DNA of 64,000 nt from UBA1161 sp002311745 (GCA_050018415.1 JBEKAB010000002.1:174217-238216); one strand, 5' to 3'; positions 47,477 through 56,545 are shown, numbered from the stretch's first letter. Translations and numbers: made by a program. The notes: generated by a model not told the origin, from the letters alone.

Positions 47477-47650
47477 AAATCACTTGATATCGCCATTCCG
47501 CCGACCGTTGGGTACCCTCCCATCGTGCCAAGAAATGTTCGAGCGATGAAACCGCGACGCGATCGGGACGTCTGGGTTCCATTTCCCATTGAGAAAACTG
47601 TCCACGTCCGGCTCCATTGCCTCGAGCGATTCTCCCGACCGACACGTGCA

Positions 47651-48129
47651 CATTATCCACGGCATGCGCATCGCGAACAAGCGGGCGCAATTCGCGCAAC
47701 ATAGGTCCAAAGTAGGCCCATCTTCCCGACAATTCAGCCCGTCACGCCGATTTAAGAGGCCCGCAGCCCCGATCGAGTTGGCGTTTTTGGCTTGGCGCCC
47801 TTCGCAGCTTCGCGGTTCGATCGCCTCCGTAGTTGCCTCTGCTTCTCTTCAAAATCGTTCCAAAATCGAGCCGATCGGCGAAAAGCGAATGAAGCTCTTT
47901 CAGATCCTTCCAAATCGCGCCCAAAATCAAAGGGCGATTCGCCCTTTTGGCCGGCTCCGATTGTCCATTTTTTGCCCCGCCAAAAACATAAAACCAATCT
48001 CGCGACGCCGTTGCGCCCGACCTGCCAAAACGTGCAATTACAGTTCGAAGCGCGCCCCGGACCCTAAGAATTGTTTTTGAAAAATCGGGAATCTTGCTCG
48101 CAATGCTCTGTCGCGCAAGGCGATACGTC
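47651..48129. repeat. Diverged noncoding dispersed repeat (copy 2) in the gap before dxs
   Basis: The gap 47340-48136 has no convincing gene apart from the kinase-HD promoter area. From 47651 to 48129 it resembles 38427-38860 in order and orientation. The middle is rich in AAATCG-type words (47850-47960). The two copies bracket the glycosyltransferase pair and the defence-like island. Confidence 0.55.
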
Positions 48130-48136
48130 AAAACAA

Positions 48137-50122
48137 TCAGGTTGCCTTGGCAAGCGGGGGGGATTTGGGGGTGACGGAGACGACTACGGGGCTTTGGCGT
48201 TTGGAGGGGGCCATCGCATCGCGGATGCTGCGGGCGATGCCGGCGGCATCCAACCCCACCTCCGCAAGCTGCTGCTTGCGAGTTGCGTGGGCGATCAGGC
48301 GGTCCGGGATGCCCAGTAGCGTCAATCGGCCCGTCGGCAGGCGTTGGCTGACCGCGTGTTCCACCACCGCCGCTCCGAAGCCGTTCTGCAGCGAGTGATC
48401 CTCCACGGTGAGCACTGGATGCCCGCTGCGCAGCACGCGGGCGAGCATCGGGCCGTCCAGCGGCTTGCAGAAGCGAGCGTCGATCACTTCCACGGCGATG
48501 CCGTCGCTGGCGACTTCCTCCGCGGCCCGCATGACGTTTTCCGCCAGTGCCCCGTAGACGATCACCGTGGCGTCGCTGCCCTCGCGCAGCACCCGGCTGC
48601 GGCCGACCTGCCATGGGGCAGTGGCTTCCACACGCAGCGTGGGGTCGATTGTTTCCTCGAAGTTCTGCATCGGCACGTTGTCGCGCGGGTAGCGGAGGGC
48701 GCTGACCGTTTCCAGGGACAAAGCCAGGCGCAGGGCGCGATTCAATTCCGCCTCGTCGCTGGGGGCCATCAGGACCATGCCCGGCAGGGGACGCAAAAAG
48801 GCTTGGTCCATGAACCCGTGATGCACCGCCCCGTCATCCCCGACGAATCCGGCCCGGTCCATGCAGAAGACCACCGGCAGGTGGTTCAGGGCGATCTCCT
48901 GCCAGACCTGGTCGAACGCCCGTTGCATGAAGGTGGAATAAATGGCCGCGAAGGGGCGCAGGCCGGTCTTGGCCATGCCCGCGGCCATGGCCGCCAGGTG
49001 GCTCTCGCAGATGCCGGTATCGAAGAACCGACCGGGGATCTCCTTCTCGAATTTCGACAGCCCCGTGCCGTCCGGCATGGCGGCGGTCAGGGCCACCACG
49101 CGCGGGTCCTTCTTGGCCAGGGCGATCATTCCATCGGCGTACGCCGCCGTCCACGCTTTGCCCGGGCCTTTGGTGATTTCCACGTGGCAGCCGTTCACCT
49201 GGAACGCCGAGGGGCTGTGGAACTTGGTCGGCTCGGCGCAGGCGATCTCGTAGCCGTTGCCCTTGACCGTCTTGACGTGCAGGAGCATCGGCCCTTTGAC
49301 GTGCTTGATCTCGCCGAGCATGTCGATCAGCCCGGGCAGATCGTGGCCGTCCAGGGGTCCCATGTACTTGATGCCGAGATTTTCGAAGATTTGCCCCGGC
49401 CACAGGGCGCTCTTGACGCCTTCGGAAACGTGCCGCCAGACCTGCTCCACCGTATGCCCGACGCTGCTGGGCAGGCGGCCGACCAGCTTTTCCGCAAACC
49501 GCTTGGCTTCCCCGTAGGTGGTGCTGACCCGGACGCGTTCCAGGTATTGGCCGAACGCACCCTGGGGCTTGGAGATGCTCATGCCGTTGTCGTTCAGGAT
49601 GATCAGCAATTGTCGGTGCAGCGTCCCGGCATTATTCAACCCCTCGAACGCCAGGCCGTTCACGATGGATGCATCTCCCACGACCGCCACGACGTTGCCC
49701 GGCCTGTTTTGCAATTCCGCCCCCCGGGCCATGCCCACCGCGGTGCTGATGGCGGTGCCCGCATGGCCGACGGCAAACAGGTCATACGGCGATTCCAGCG
49801 GGCTGGGGAACCCGCCCACCGAGCCTTTTTTCCGCAGGGTGGGAAACATCCCGGCCCGGCCGGTCAGCATCTTGTGCGGATAGCACTGGTGCCCGACGTC
49901 CCACAGCAGCCAGTCCGGTCCCGTGGGGAAGGGGCCAAAGTCGTACACGTAATGCAATGCGATGGTGAGTTCGGCCACGCCAAGGTTGCTGGCCAGGTGC
50001 CCCCCGTTCTTGCTGACCGAATCGACGATCCTCTGGCGGATCTCCGCCGCCAACGCGATCAGTTCCTCCATCGAGAGTTTGCGGATGTCGGCGGGGACGT
50101 GGATCGAGTCCAGCAAGGCCAT
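48137..50122 (-). CDS. dxs: 1-deoxy-D-xylulose-5-phosphate synthase
   Basis: The 661-residue thiamine-diphosphate enzyme joins pyruvate and glyceraldehyde-3-phosphate in the first step of the MEP isoprenoid pathway. Visible blocks are LWDVGHQCYPHK, GHAGTAISTAVGMA, the cofactor motif VGDASIVNG (usually GDGAxTGG), ILNDNGMSIS, and GICESHLAAMAAGMA with the catalytic Glu. The departures in the cofactor loop and in GIxEQH mark it as a divergent but complete DXS. It is slightly longer than usual. It follows ispA and xseB on the same strand, a common cluster. Confidence 0.95.
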   Translation of the reverse strand: MALLDSIHVPADIRKLSMEELIALAAEIRQRIVDSVSKNGGHLASNLGVAELTIALHYVYDFGPFPTGPDWLLWDVGHQCYPHKMLTGRAGMFPTLRKKGSVGGFPSPLESPYDLFAVGHAGTAISTAVGMARGAELQNRPGNVVAVVGDASIVNGLAFEGLNNAGTLHRQLLIILNDNGMSISKPQGAFGQYLERVRVSTTYGEAKRFAEKLVGRLPSSVGHTVEQVWRHVSEGVKSALWPGQIFENLGIKYMGPLDGHDLPGLIDMLGEIKHVKGPMLLHVKTVKGNGYEIACAEPTKFHSPSAFQVNGCHVEITKGPGKAWTAAYADGMIALAKKDPRVVALTAAMPDGTGLSKFEKEIPGRFFDTGICESHLAAMAAGMAKTGLRPFAAIYSTFMQRAFDQVWQEIALNHLPVVFCMDRAGFVGDDGAVHHGFMDQAFLRPLPGMVLMAPSDEAELNRALRLALSLETVSALRYPRDNVPMQNFEETIDPTLRVEATAPWQVGRSRVLREGSDATVIVYGALAENVMRAAEEVASDGIAVEVIDARFCKPLDGPMLARVLRSGHPVLTVEDHSLQNGFGAAVVEHAVSQRLPTGRLTLLGIPDRLIAHATRKQQLAEVGLDAAGIARSIRDAMAPSKRQSPVVVSVTPKSPPLAKAT

Positions 50123-50221
50123 GTGATGCGGCTCCTACCCTGACGAAGTAGACCTTTGTACCTTTTTGGGTCGTTGGCGTCCAGGGCTCATTCCCCCCGC
50201 AATCTTTTGATTCCACAAGGA

Positions 50222-51157
50222 TTACATGTTTCGCTCGACCACGAACCGTGCCAGCGCCCGCAGGCCTTCGGCGGTGGGACCGAACGCCTCGATGGCCTTC
50301 AGGGCGGCGGCCAATTGCCTCTGCGCTTCCCGCTGGCTGGCTTCCAGGCCCAATAACATGGGATAGGTGACCTTGCCCTTGGCCGCGTCCTTGTTGGTTG
50401 CTTTTCCGATTTGCTCGGCCGTGGCCGTCTGGTCCAGAATGTCATCGACGATCTGAAACGCCAAACCCAAGTGCCTCCCGTAGGCGTCCAGGGCCGCCAA
50501 TTTCGCCGGCTCCGCCCCGGCGGTGATCGCACCCATCCGGCACGACGCCCTCAGTAGTGCCCCGGTCTTCATGCGGTGCAGCCGCTGTAAATCCGCCAGC
50601 TTGGCCGGCCGCTGCTGCGGATCGATGTCGATCACCTGCCCGCCGATCATCCCCTCCGGCCCGGCGGCCGACGCCAGCTCCCGCACCAACTGCGGCGACA
50701 CCGCCGCATCGGCATCGCCGGCCAGAATCTCAAACGCCATCGTCGTCATCGCGTCGCCGGCCAGGATGGCGATCGCCTCGCCGTAGACCTTGTGGTTGGT
50801 GGGCCGGCCGCGGCGCAGATCGTCATCATCCATTGCCGGCAGATCATCGTGCACTAGGCTGAAGGTGTGGATCAGCTCCATCGCGGCCGCCGCCGCCAGG
50901 GCTGATTTCCAGGCCGCCGCGGCTCCCGGCGGCCGGGGCATCCCGCAGGCCTTGGCACATTCCAGGACCAGTGCCGGCCGCAGGCGTTTGCCTCCGGCCA
51001 TCAGGCTGTACTCGATGGCCTCCAGCAGCCGCGGTGGGGCGGCGGGATACCGCTGCGGCAACCCCTTCAGATAGCCCGTGACCTGCTCGGCGCTGTCTTT
51101 CAACAGCGTTGTCGCATCCACCTCCGACGGTGCTGCCGGCAATCCCGCTGGATTCAC
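50222..51157 (-). CDS. ispA: Polyprenyl synthetase (farnesyl/geranylgeranyl diphosphate synthase type)
   Basis: The 311-residue trans-prenyltransferase extends isoprenoid diphosphates using the products of the MEP pathway. The first aspartate-rich motif DDLPAMD lies at 104-110 and the second, DDILD, in GLAFQIVDDILDQTA. GGKRLRP near 55-61 binds the homoallylic substrate. I chose the GTG at 51157 because AGAGGC precedes it and homology starts soon after; the long upstream extension in frame is not conserved. Chain length cannot be read with confidence. Gap of about 100 bases to dxs. Confidence 0.92.
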   Translation of the reverse strand: MNPAGLPAAPSEVDATTLLKDSAEQVTGYLKGLPQRYPAAPPRLLEAIEYSLMAGGKRLRPALVLECAKACGMPRPPGAAAAWKSALAAAAAMELIHTFSLVHDDLPAMDDDDLRRGRPTNHKVYGEAIAILAGDAMTTMAFEILAGDADAAVSPQLVRELASAAGPEGMIGGQVIDIDPQQRPAKLADLQRLHRMKTGALLRASCRMGAITAGAEPAKLAALDAYGRHLGLAFQIVDDILDQTATAEQIGKATNKDAAKGKVTYPMLLGLEASQREAQRQLAAALKAIEAFGPTAEGLRALARFVVERNM

Positions 51158-51219
51158 GCTTGCCTCTTCCCGGGCTGCTTTAACAGCCCGTTGCCACCCT
51201 ACGAATACCCCCTCGTTTC

Positions 51220-51468
51220 TCAAGCCGACCCTTCTTCCAGCGGCTCGGACTGAATCCCGCCGTCGGCCGACTTGGACAACAGCTCGATCTGCTTTTGCGC
51301 CGCGTTCAGGACGGAGCGGCAATGCTGGATCAAAAACGTCCCGCGCTCGTACCGGGCCAGGCTCTCTTCCAGGGCGACCTGTCCCCCCTCGATGTCCGCA
51401 AGGATCTTCTCCAGTTCCGCCAGAGCCTCCTCGAACGAACGCGGCGCAACCTGCTGTTTCTTGGCCAT
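51220..51468 (-). CDS. xseB: Exodeoxyribonuclease VII small subunit
   Basis: The 82-residue protein forms a helical hairpin that binds XseA. The family core SFEEALAELEKILADIEGG, ALEESLARYERGTFLIQHC is intact, with the acidic tail. It heads the xseB-ispA-dxs group, a widespread arrangement. No xseA is visible, so the large subunit must lie elsewhere. Confidence 0.93.
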   Translation of the reverse strand: MAKKQQVAPRSFEEALAELEKILADIEGGQVALEESLARYERGTFLIQHCRSVLNAAQKQIELLSKSADGGIQSEPLEEGSA

Positions 51469-51606
51469 TTGCCGCCATTATACGTCCACGGCCCGCAAAT
51501 CCAGGCCAGCAAGCCACTTGTTCGACAGGCGTAGGCGGCGGCATAATTCCGGCGTGCAATATTCCGCCCCTTCAAGCGTTATGGAAATGGAAGACCGGAG
51601 TTGTCG

Positions 51607-52185
51607 ATGCGAACGCGGTCGGCTGGTCCGATGACAACCCCGGTCCAGGGCGACGACGCGGACCTGGTCCGCCGGTTGCGCGCCGGCGATGCCGCCGCCG
51701 GCGACCAGCTCGTCGCCAAGTACTGCCCGGCCCTGCTGGGATATCTGCGGCGCCTGGTCAAGAACGACCATATCGCCGAGGAATTGCACCAGCAGACTTG
51801 GGCCGGGGTTCTGGAACATCTGGACCGCTTCGACGTTGCCTCCGGCGCCGGTGGATTCAAGGCGTGGCTGTTTCGCATCGCCACCAACAAGGCCAACGAC
51901 CACTGGCGGTCCCAGGGACGCGAAACAGCCGCCCTCGACGGCCTGAAGCTGGTCAGCGACGAACTGGCGCCCGACGCCAGCTACGGCGTCGAAAACGCCG
52001 AGCAGATGGACAAGTTAACCAAGGCCATCGGCATGCTGCCGGAACTTCAGAGGCAGATCCTCATGTTGCGGTACTACAGCAATCTCAAGTTCATCGAGAT
52101 CGCCCAGATTCTGGGCTGTCCGTTGAACACCGCCCTGGGGCGAATGCACAAGGCCATGCTCCGGCTCAAACAGGTGATGTCATGA
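51607..52185 (+). CDS. ECF-type RNA polymerase sigma factor
   Basis: The 192-residue protein has sigma region 2 (YLRRLVKNDHIAEELHQQTW, then FKAWLFRIATNKANDHWR) and region 4 (LPELQRQILMLRYYSNLKF, IEIAQILGCPLNTALGRMH), with no regions 1 or 3, as in extracytoplasmic-function sigma factors. The ATG at 51607 has GGAG seven bases upstream; an ATG at 51631 is an alternative. Its stop overlaps the start of the next gene (ATGA), so the pair is translationally coupled. The stimulus is unknown. Confidence 0.92.
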   Translation: MRTRSAGPMTTPVQGDDADLVRRLRAGDAAAGDQLVAKYCPALLGYLRRLVKNDHIAEELHQQTWAGVLEHLDRFDVASGAGGFKAWLFRIATNKANDHWRSQGRETAALDGLKLVSDELAPDASYGVENAEQMDKLTKAIGMLPELQRQILMLRYYSNLKFIEIAQILGCPLNTALGRMHKAMLRLKQVMS

Positions 52186-52769
52186 AAGAGAGCCTGCTGG
52201 AACAACTCGACACCCAAGCGATCCTTCTGTTGTACCTGGCCGATGAACTACCCGCCCAGGACCGCCGCAGTGTCGAGCAAAGACTGGCCGCCGATCCGGC
52301 CCTGGCCCAGCAACTGAAGTCCCTGCGTGATCTGTACGAATCGTGCCGAGAGGCGATGTCAGCCCACGAGGCAGGGCGGCAGGAGGCTCTGGAGGCCGCC
52401 GCGTCCCGCGGCGCGTCGCGCCTGATGCATCGCTGGGCCGAGCAGCGCCGCCGCCCGGCGCCCGCCGTCCTGGAAACGGCGCGATCGATTCACTGGCTGC
52501 GTTACGGTCTTTCCGCCGCCGCCTTGCTTTTGCTGAGCTGCGGCATTTGGTGGGGCTATCACCGCTCGGCCGTCCAGCCCAGCCCTGCGCCTGCGCCTGT
52601 GGCGATGGTGGAGGATTCAGACGAACAACTGGCCCTGGTCCTGGACTCCATGGATGCCTCGGCCGCCGACGACTCCTCCGATCGCCAGATTGCCACGACC
52701 ATCGCCAAAGCCGACGAGACGGACCTGAGCGTCGATGCCATGGTGGATTTGCCTCCGGTGAACAACTGA
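52182..52769 (+). CDS. Anti-sigma-like single-pass membrane protein
   Basis: The 195-residue protein begins with a helical cytosolic part (LLYLADELPAQDRRSVEQRL, LAQQLKSLRDLYESCREAM) like the sigma-binding segment of anti-sigma factors, though it lacks the HxxxCxxC zinc motif. One transmembrane helix follows (YGLSAAALLLLSCGIWWGY, about 103-121), then an acidic outer tail. Coupling to the ECF sigma gene by a four-base overlap supports an anti-sigma role, which is an inference. Confidence 0.72.
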   Translation: MKESLLEQLDTQAILLLYLADELPAQDRRSVEQRLAADPALAQQLKSLRDLYESCREAMSAHEAGRQEALEAAASRGASRLMHRWAEQRRRPAPAVLETARSIHWLRYGLSAAALLLLSCGIWWGYHRSAVQPSPAPAPVAMVEDSDEQLALVLDSMDASAADDSSDRQIATTIAKADETDLSVDAMVDLPPVNN

Positions 52770-52800
52770 TGCCGGAGGATCGAAAGTGGATGGTGAAAGA

Positions 52801-53424
52801 ATGAAAACCTTGAAATGGGCGGCGTGTTTGATCCTGGCCTGGCCCCTGGTGGCGCGGGCCCAACTGCCGGCGACCCGCCCGACGCCCGCCGGTCAAATCC
52901 TCTCGCGCCCAGGTGGCATGCTACGCGGCGAATGGGATGAGATGATGAGCTTCCTGGCCGCCAATTCCCCCAACCGCGCCCGCGTCCTCAGCCAGATCGA
53001 CGTGTGGAACAACTACCCCGTCATCGCCCGCGGCGAAGTCCTCCGCAAATGGCGCAACTACAAATTCGTCAGCGAACATTTCCCCGAGGCGGCCCCCCTG
53101 CGCATCCAAAAATTCCGCGTTGAGGATGATCTGTTCGGCCTGGAATTGCAGGTCCGCGCCGATCCCTCGCAACTGCAGGACGTGCGGCCCCAGGTCCGCA
53201 CCAAGGAGGCCGAGCTGGTCCAACTGGCCGACCAAGAGCATCAACTCCGAATCCAAAAGCTTGAAAAGCTGCTGGCCCAGGAAAGGCAGAAGCTGGCTGA
53301 TGAACAGAGCCAGCAGGAGAAGCTGATCGACCAGCGGACGGACAAGATGATGCAGCGGCTGGGCCGCGTCGTGGCCAAGGCGGCGGCGGCAACGCGCCCA
53401 TCCGGCGGCGAGCCCACGAATTGA
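52801..53424 (+). CDS. Exported coiled-coil protein
   Basis: The 207-residue product has a signal peptide (MKTLKWAACLILAWPLVARA) and an alpha-helical body with a long coiled coil in its second half (about 135-190, rich in Glu, Gln, Lys: AELVQLADQEHQLRIQKLEK). I do not recognise the family. It lies 31 bases after the anti-sigma-like gene and likely belongs to the same operon, perhaps as an envelope factor monitored by it. An in-frame GTG at 52786 has a stronger Shine-Dalgarno (GGAGGA) and could be the true start, adding five residues. Confidence 0.65.
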   Translation: MKTLKWAACLILAWPLVARAQLPATRPTPAGQILSRPGGMLRGEWDEMMSFLAANSPNRARVLSQIDVWNNYPVIARGEVLRKWRNYKFVSEHFPEAAPLRIQKFRVEDDLFGLELQVRADPSQLQDVRPQVRTKEAELVQLADQEHQLRIQKLEKLLAQERQKLADEQSQQEKLIDQRTDKMMQRLGRVVAKAAAATRPSGGEPTN

Positions 53425-53430
53425 CGACGA

Positions 53431-53553
53431 AAGGCAACCGCAGAGACGCAGAGACGCAGAGATGCAGAGACAGCCGCAGAGATGAAATCAAAAATCAATC
53501 AGTTGTTTTCTCTGCGGCGCTCTGTGCGCCTCAGCGTCTCCGCGGTTGCATTT
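53431..53553. repeat. Fold-back repeat, CAGAGACGCAGAG family (copy 1)
   Basis: The left arm starts GCAACCGCAGAGACGCAGAG and the right arm ends with its near complement, GTCTCCGCGGTTGC, giving an imperfect inverted repeat of about 120 bases around an AT-rich loop. Copies 2 and 3 are at 57527 and 58421. This one lies between the coiled-coil gene and the convergent response regulator. Confidence 0.9.
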
Positions 53554-53672
53554 GTCTTAGCGCTCTAACGACAAAACGGCCGGGGCTTCCCTCCGGATCG
53601 CCCCGGCCGTCGTGCGACTCGATCGGCCCGCTCGCTACGGCCTTTGCGCCGCAGCGGCGGACCGTCTGATGC

Positions 53673-54257
53673 TCAGTACACCACCGCCACCGCGTCCTCA
53701 ATCGCCTCGATCACCTGCCGGACGTGGAACGGCTTTTTCAAGAATCCGTCGAACCCGCCGGCCAGCAGCCCCTTGGACTCCTCCTCCGTCATCTTGCCGC
53801 TCATCGCGATCACCTTGGTGAGCTGCAGGTCCGGATTGGCCTTCACCTGCTTGGCCACTTCGCGGCCGTCGACGTCGCGCAGGTGCATGTCCAGCAGAAT
53901 CACGTGCGGACGGAATTTCTCCGCGGTGATCCCCGCGGCAAAGCCGCTCTTGGCCACCTCCACCTCGTACTTCGCTTCATCCTCCAGAATCTTCTCCAGG
54001 ACCTCGACGATGTCCTGCTCCTCGTCGACGATCATCACGCGCGTGCAGCCGGTCATCAGACCGTTGAGCGGCATGCCGTGCATCTTCATGAAGCGAATGA
54101 GTTGATTCAGCGGAATGCGGCGGTCCTTGCTGCCGGGAATCCGATACCCGTGCAACGCGCCGCTGTCGAACCACTTGCTCACCGTCCGCGGCGCCACGTT
54201 GCAGATCTTGGCCACCTCGCCGGTGGTCAGTACGTCTTTGATCTTGGTCGCGTTCAT
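53673..54257 (-). CDS. Response regulator with excisionase/MerR-like HTH
   Basis: The 194-residue protein has a DNA-binding helix-turn-helix first (about 10-60: LTTGEVAKICNVAPRTVSKW, IPGSKDRRIPLNQLIRFM) and a receiver domain second (about 73-190), with Asp78, phospho-acceptor Asp123 in VILLDMHLRDVDG, and Lys in FLKKPF. The order, output before receiver, is the reverse of most regulators. The ATG at 54257 has GGAG at eight bases. Targets unknown. It is divergent from leuB. Confidence 0.85.
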   Translation of the reverse strand: MNATKIKDVLTTGEVAKICNVAPRTVSKWFDSGALHGYRIPGSKDRRIPLNQLIRFMKMHGMPLNGLMTGCTRVMIVDEEQDIVEVLEKILEDEAKYEVEVAKSGFAAGITAEKFRPHVILLDMHLRDVDGREVAKQVKANPDLQLTKVIAMSGKMTEEESKGLLAGGFDGFLKKPFHVRQVIEAIEDAVAVVY

Positions 54258-54557
54258 TGCATTTTCTCCTCTCCTGCAGATCCCCTCACCCAGTCGCAGT
54301 GCCGCATGCCGCCTCCGCGGATTCGGCGATGCGCAGTAATCAATTTCTTTATCGACTGACCACCTGGAAGCTTTAGACCAAATGCGCAAGCTCTGGCGAC
54401 GCGACGGAAAAAGCTGAAAAATCAGGGCTTATCGGTACAAAAAACGCGGCTGCTCACGCCGAGGACTGATAACCGCAACGTCCGCAAACGGCGCCGGGCC
54501 CTTACTGGCCACTTTATCGGCCGCGCCTTATGCTGTGCCGCCCAGGAGATTCTCATC
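54258..54557. other. Divergent promoter region between the response regulator and leuB-like gene
   Basis: No gene is seen in these 300 bases. An AT-rich stretch at 54335-54450 (with runs of A) is the most likely promoter area for one or both genes. A clear AGGAGA precedes the leuB ATG. I cannot place -10 and -35 boxes with confidence. Confidence 0.35.
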
Positions 54558-55622
54558 ATGAAAATCGCAGTCATGCCCGGCGACGGCGTCGGAAAAGAAG
54601 TCGTCCCCGCCGCCCTGGTCGTCCTCAAGGAAGTCGCGCGAAAATTCGGCTTCCGATACACCACCGATCATTACCCCTTCGGCGGCGAGCACTACCTCAA
54701 AACCGGCCAGCTTCTGCCCGACTCCGCCCTCAAGGAACTGGCCGCGCATGACGCGATCCTCTTTGGCGCCGTCGGCGTCGATCCACGCGGATCACAGCAA
54801 ATCCCCCAGGGAATCCTCGAATCGGACATCCTGCTCAAGATGCGATTCGATCTGGACCAGTACGCCAACCTTCGCCCCACGCGATTGCTCCCCGGCGTTC
54901 CCACGCCCCTGAAAAACGCCGGGCCCGATGACATCGACATGATCATCGTGCGCGAGAACACCGAGGGCCTGTACTGCGGCAACGGCGGATTCCTGTACAA
55001 ACACACGCCTCACGAGGTGGCCAACCAGATCGAGGTGGCCACACGCCGCGGCGTCGAACGCTGCATCCGCTTCGCCTTCGACTACGCCAAGCAGTTCGGA
55101 CGAAAGAAGGTGACGCTGGTGGCCAAGACCAACGTCCTGCGCTTCGCCCACAACCTTTGGCTGCGTGCGTTTGAGGAAATCAAAACCGATTACCCCGGCC
55201 TCGAGACCGATTACCACCACGTCGACGCCTGCACGATGTACATGGTGACCAAGCCCAAGATTTACGACGTGATCGTGACGACCAACATGTTCGGCGACAT
55301 CATCACGGACTTAGGCGCCGCGATTCAAGGCGGCATGGGCATGGCCGCCAGCGGCAATTTGAATCCGACGCGCCAGGCCGCCAGCATGTTCGAGCCGGTG
55401 CACGGCAGCGCCCCCGACATCGCCGGGAAAAATTGGGCCAACCCCATCGCGACGTTCTTATCGTTGGCGATGATGCTGGATTTTCTGAAGCAGTCCAAGG
55501 CCGCCGCGGCCGTTAATCAAGCCATCCGCCAGGTGGTTGCCGATCCGAAGAATCACACACGCGACCTCGGCGGCACGGCGACGACGACGGCTGTCACCGA
55601 AGCCATTTGCGCAGCGATCTAG
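54558..55622 (+). CDS. leuB: 3-isopropylmalate dehydrogenase family enzyme
   Basis: The 354-residue oxidative decarboxylase belongs to the isopropylmalate/isocitrate dehydrogenase family. Key blocks are MPGDGVGKEVVPAA, RENTEGLYCG (substrate loop), KTNVLRFAHNLW, and TNMFGDIITDLGAAIQGGMGMA with the metal-binding Asp pair, then EPVHGSAPDIAGKNWANP for NAD. These fit LeuB best, though tartrate or homoisocitrate dehydrogenases look similar. No leuC or leuD lies nearby. It ends before a very stable hairpin. Confidence 0.82.
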   Translation: MKIAVMPGDGVGKEVVPAALVVLKEVARKFGFRYTTDHYPFGGEHYLKTGQLLPDSALKELAAHDAILFGAVGVDPRGSQQIPQGILESDILLKMRFDLDQYANLRPTRLLPGVPTPLKNAGPDDIDMIIVRENTEGLYCGNGGFLYKHTPHEVANQIEVATRRGVERCIRFAFDYAKQFGRKKVTLVAKTNVLRFAHNLWLRAFEEIKTDYPGLETDYHHVDACTMYMVTKPKIYDVIVTTNMFGDIITDLGAAIQGGMGMAASGNLNPTRQAASMFEPVHGSAPDIAGKNWANPIATFLSLAMMLDFLKQSKAAAAVNQAIRQVVADPKNHTRDLGGTATTTAVTEAICAAI

Positions 55623-55638
55623 AGACGAAATCGCGGAA

Positions 55639-55692
55639 GTCGGGGGCGGGGAGAACCATATCAGGCCCCAAAAGGTTCTCCCCGCCCCCGAC
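55639..55692. repeat. Very stable 19-bp hairpin after leuB
   Basis: The sequence from 55639 to 55657 (GTCGGGGGCGGGGAGAACC) has its exact complement at 55674-55692 with a 16-base loop. It starts 17 bases after the leuB stop. There is no T-run, so it may be a repeat element that also ends or protects the transcript. Confidence 0.75.
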
Positions 55693-55823
55693 AACCCCCA
55701 CCCCGTTCCTTTTCCCCTCAACCGTCCACAGGGACGTGAATCCACGCGATTCTCGATTCGGGCATCATTTGTTTCCGTGGTGGACGGCTTGAGGGCAAGC
55801 GCGCATTGCATCGGGGTTTGCTA

Positions 55824-56468
55824 TTATCCCCGCGCGAATTGAAGGACGGACTCGGCCAAGGACGCCGCCAGAGGGATGATTACCCTCCCGGCGAACATGA
55901 ACACAAGGAGGAACAACACCATCAGGCCGCCGGTCATGCTCAAGCCGGACATCAGCCGCGAATAAGCGCCGCTGAAATTCGCCGCGATGCGCGATCCATC
56001 CAGCGGCGGAATCGGAATCAGATTGAAAATCGCCAGCATAAAATTCGTCGTGCCGAAGACCCGCAGCAAATATTGCAGGTTGGCCAGCGGTATGCTCAGT
56101 TCATCGCCGCTGCGCAGGTCCAGGCGTTGCCAAACGCCCAGCGACACGAGGGCGGCCAGGGCGAGCAGAACGTTCGCGGCCGGTCCGGCGGCGGCGACCA
56201 GGGCAGGGCTAAAACGACCGCGCAATCGCCGTGGGTCCACCGGCATCGAGCCCCAGGCGATTCCCGCCAGCAGCAGGCAGATCACGGAAAAAAGTCCCAT
56301 GTGCACGGCTGGATTGAGCGTCATGTGGCCGCTTTCGATCGGCGTGCGATCCCCCAGCCCAATCGCCACCACGCCGTGGGCCAACTCGTGCAGGCAAATG
56401 CTCACGATCACCGTGACGATCACAGCCAGGAAAAATCGCAGGTCGCTGCTCGCGTAATGGATGAACAT
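55824..56468 (-). CDS. Site-2 protease family (M50) membrane metalloprotease
   Basis: The 214-residue protein has about five or six transmembrane helices. The zinc motif HELAH lies at 27-31 within the first helix region, and the third ligand in NLIPIPPLDGSRI near residue 155. This is the short SpoIVFB/Rv-like type without a PDZ domain. It would cut membrane-embedded substrates. A link to the anti-sigma-like protein at 52182 is possible but only an idea. It converges on leuB and is divergent from trxB. Confidence 0.9.
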   Translation of the reverse strand: MFIHYASSDLRFFLAVIVTVIVSICLHELAHGVVAIGLGDRTPIESGHMTLNPAVHMGLFSVICLLLAGIAWGSMPVDPRRLRGRFSPALVAAAGPAANVLLALAALVSLGVWQRLDLRSGDELSIPLANLQYLLRVFGTTNFMLAIFNLIPIPPLDGSRIAANFSGAYSRLMSGLSMTGGLMVLFLLVFMFAGRVIIPLAASLAESVLQFARG

Positions 56469-56545
56469 GCGCGGGCATTATACCCAGCATTGAGGCGGGC
56501 GAGGCTTTGCCTACAATCTAGCGGCGAGAAAAGGAAAACTCCTCG

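Noticed and set aside
48344..50143. 599-codon plus-strand frame
   Set aside because: It is the shadow of dxs and shows no domain.
51078..52769. 563-codon plus-strand frame ending with the anti-sigma-like protein
   Set aside because: Its first two thirds are antisense to ispA and xseB or out of frame with the sigma factor; only the part from ATG 52182, coupled to the sigma stop, is supported.
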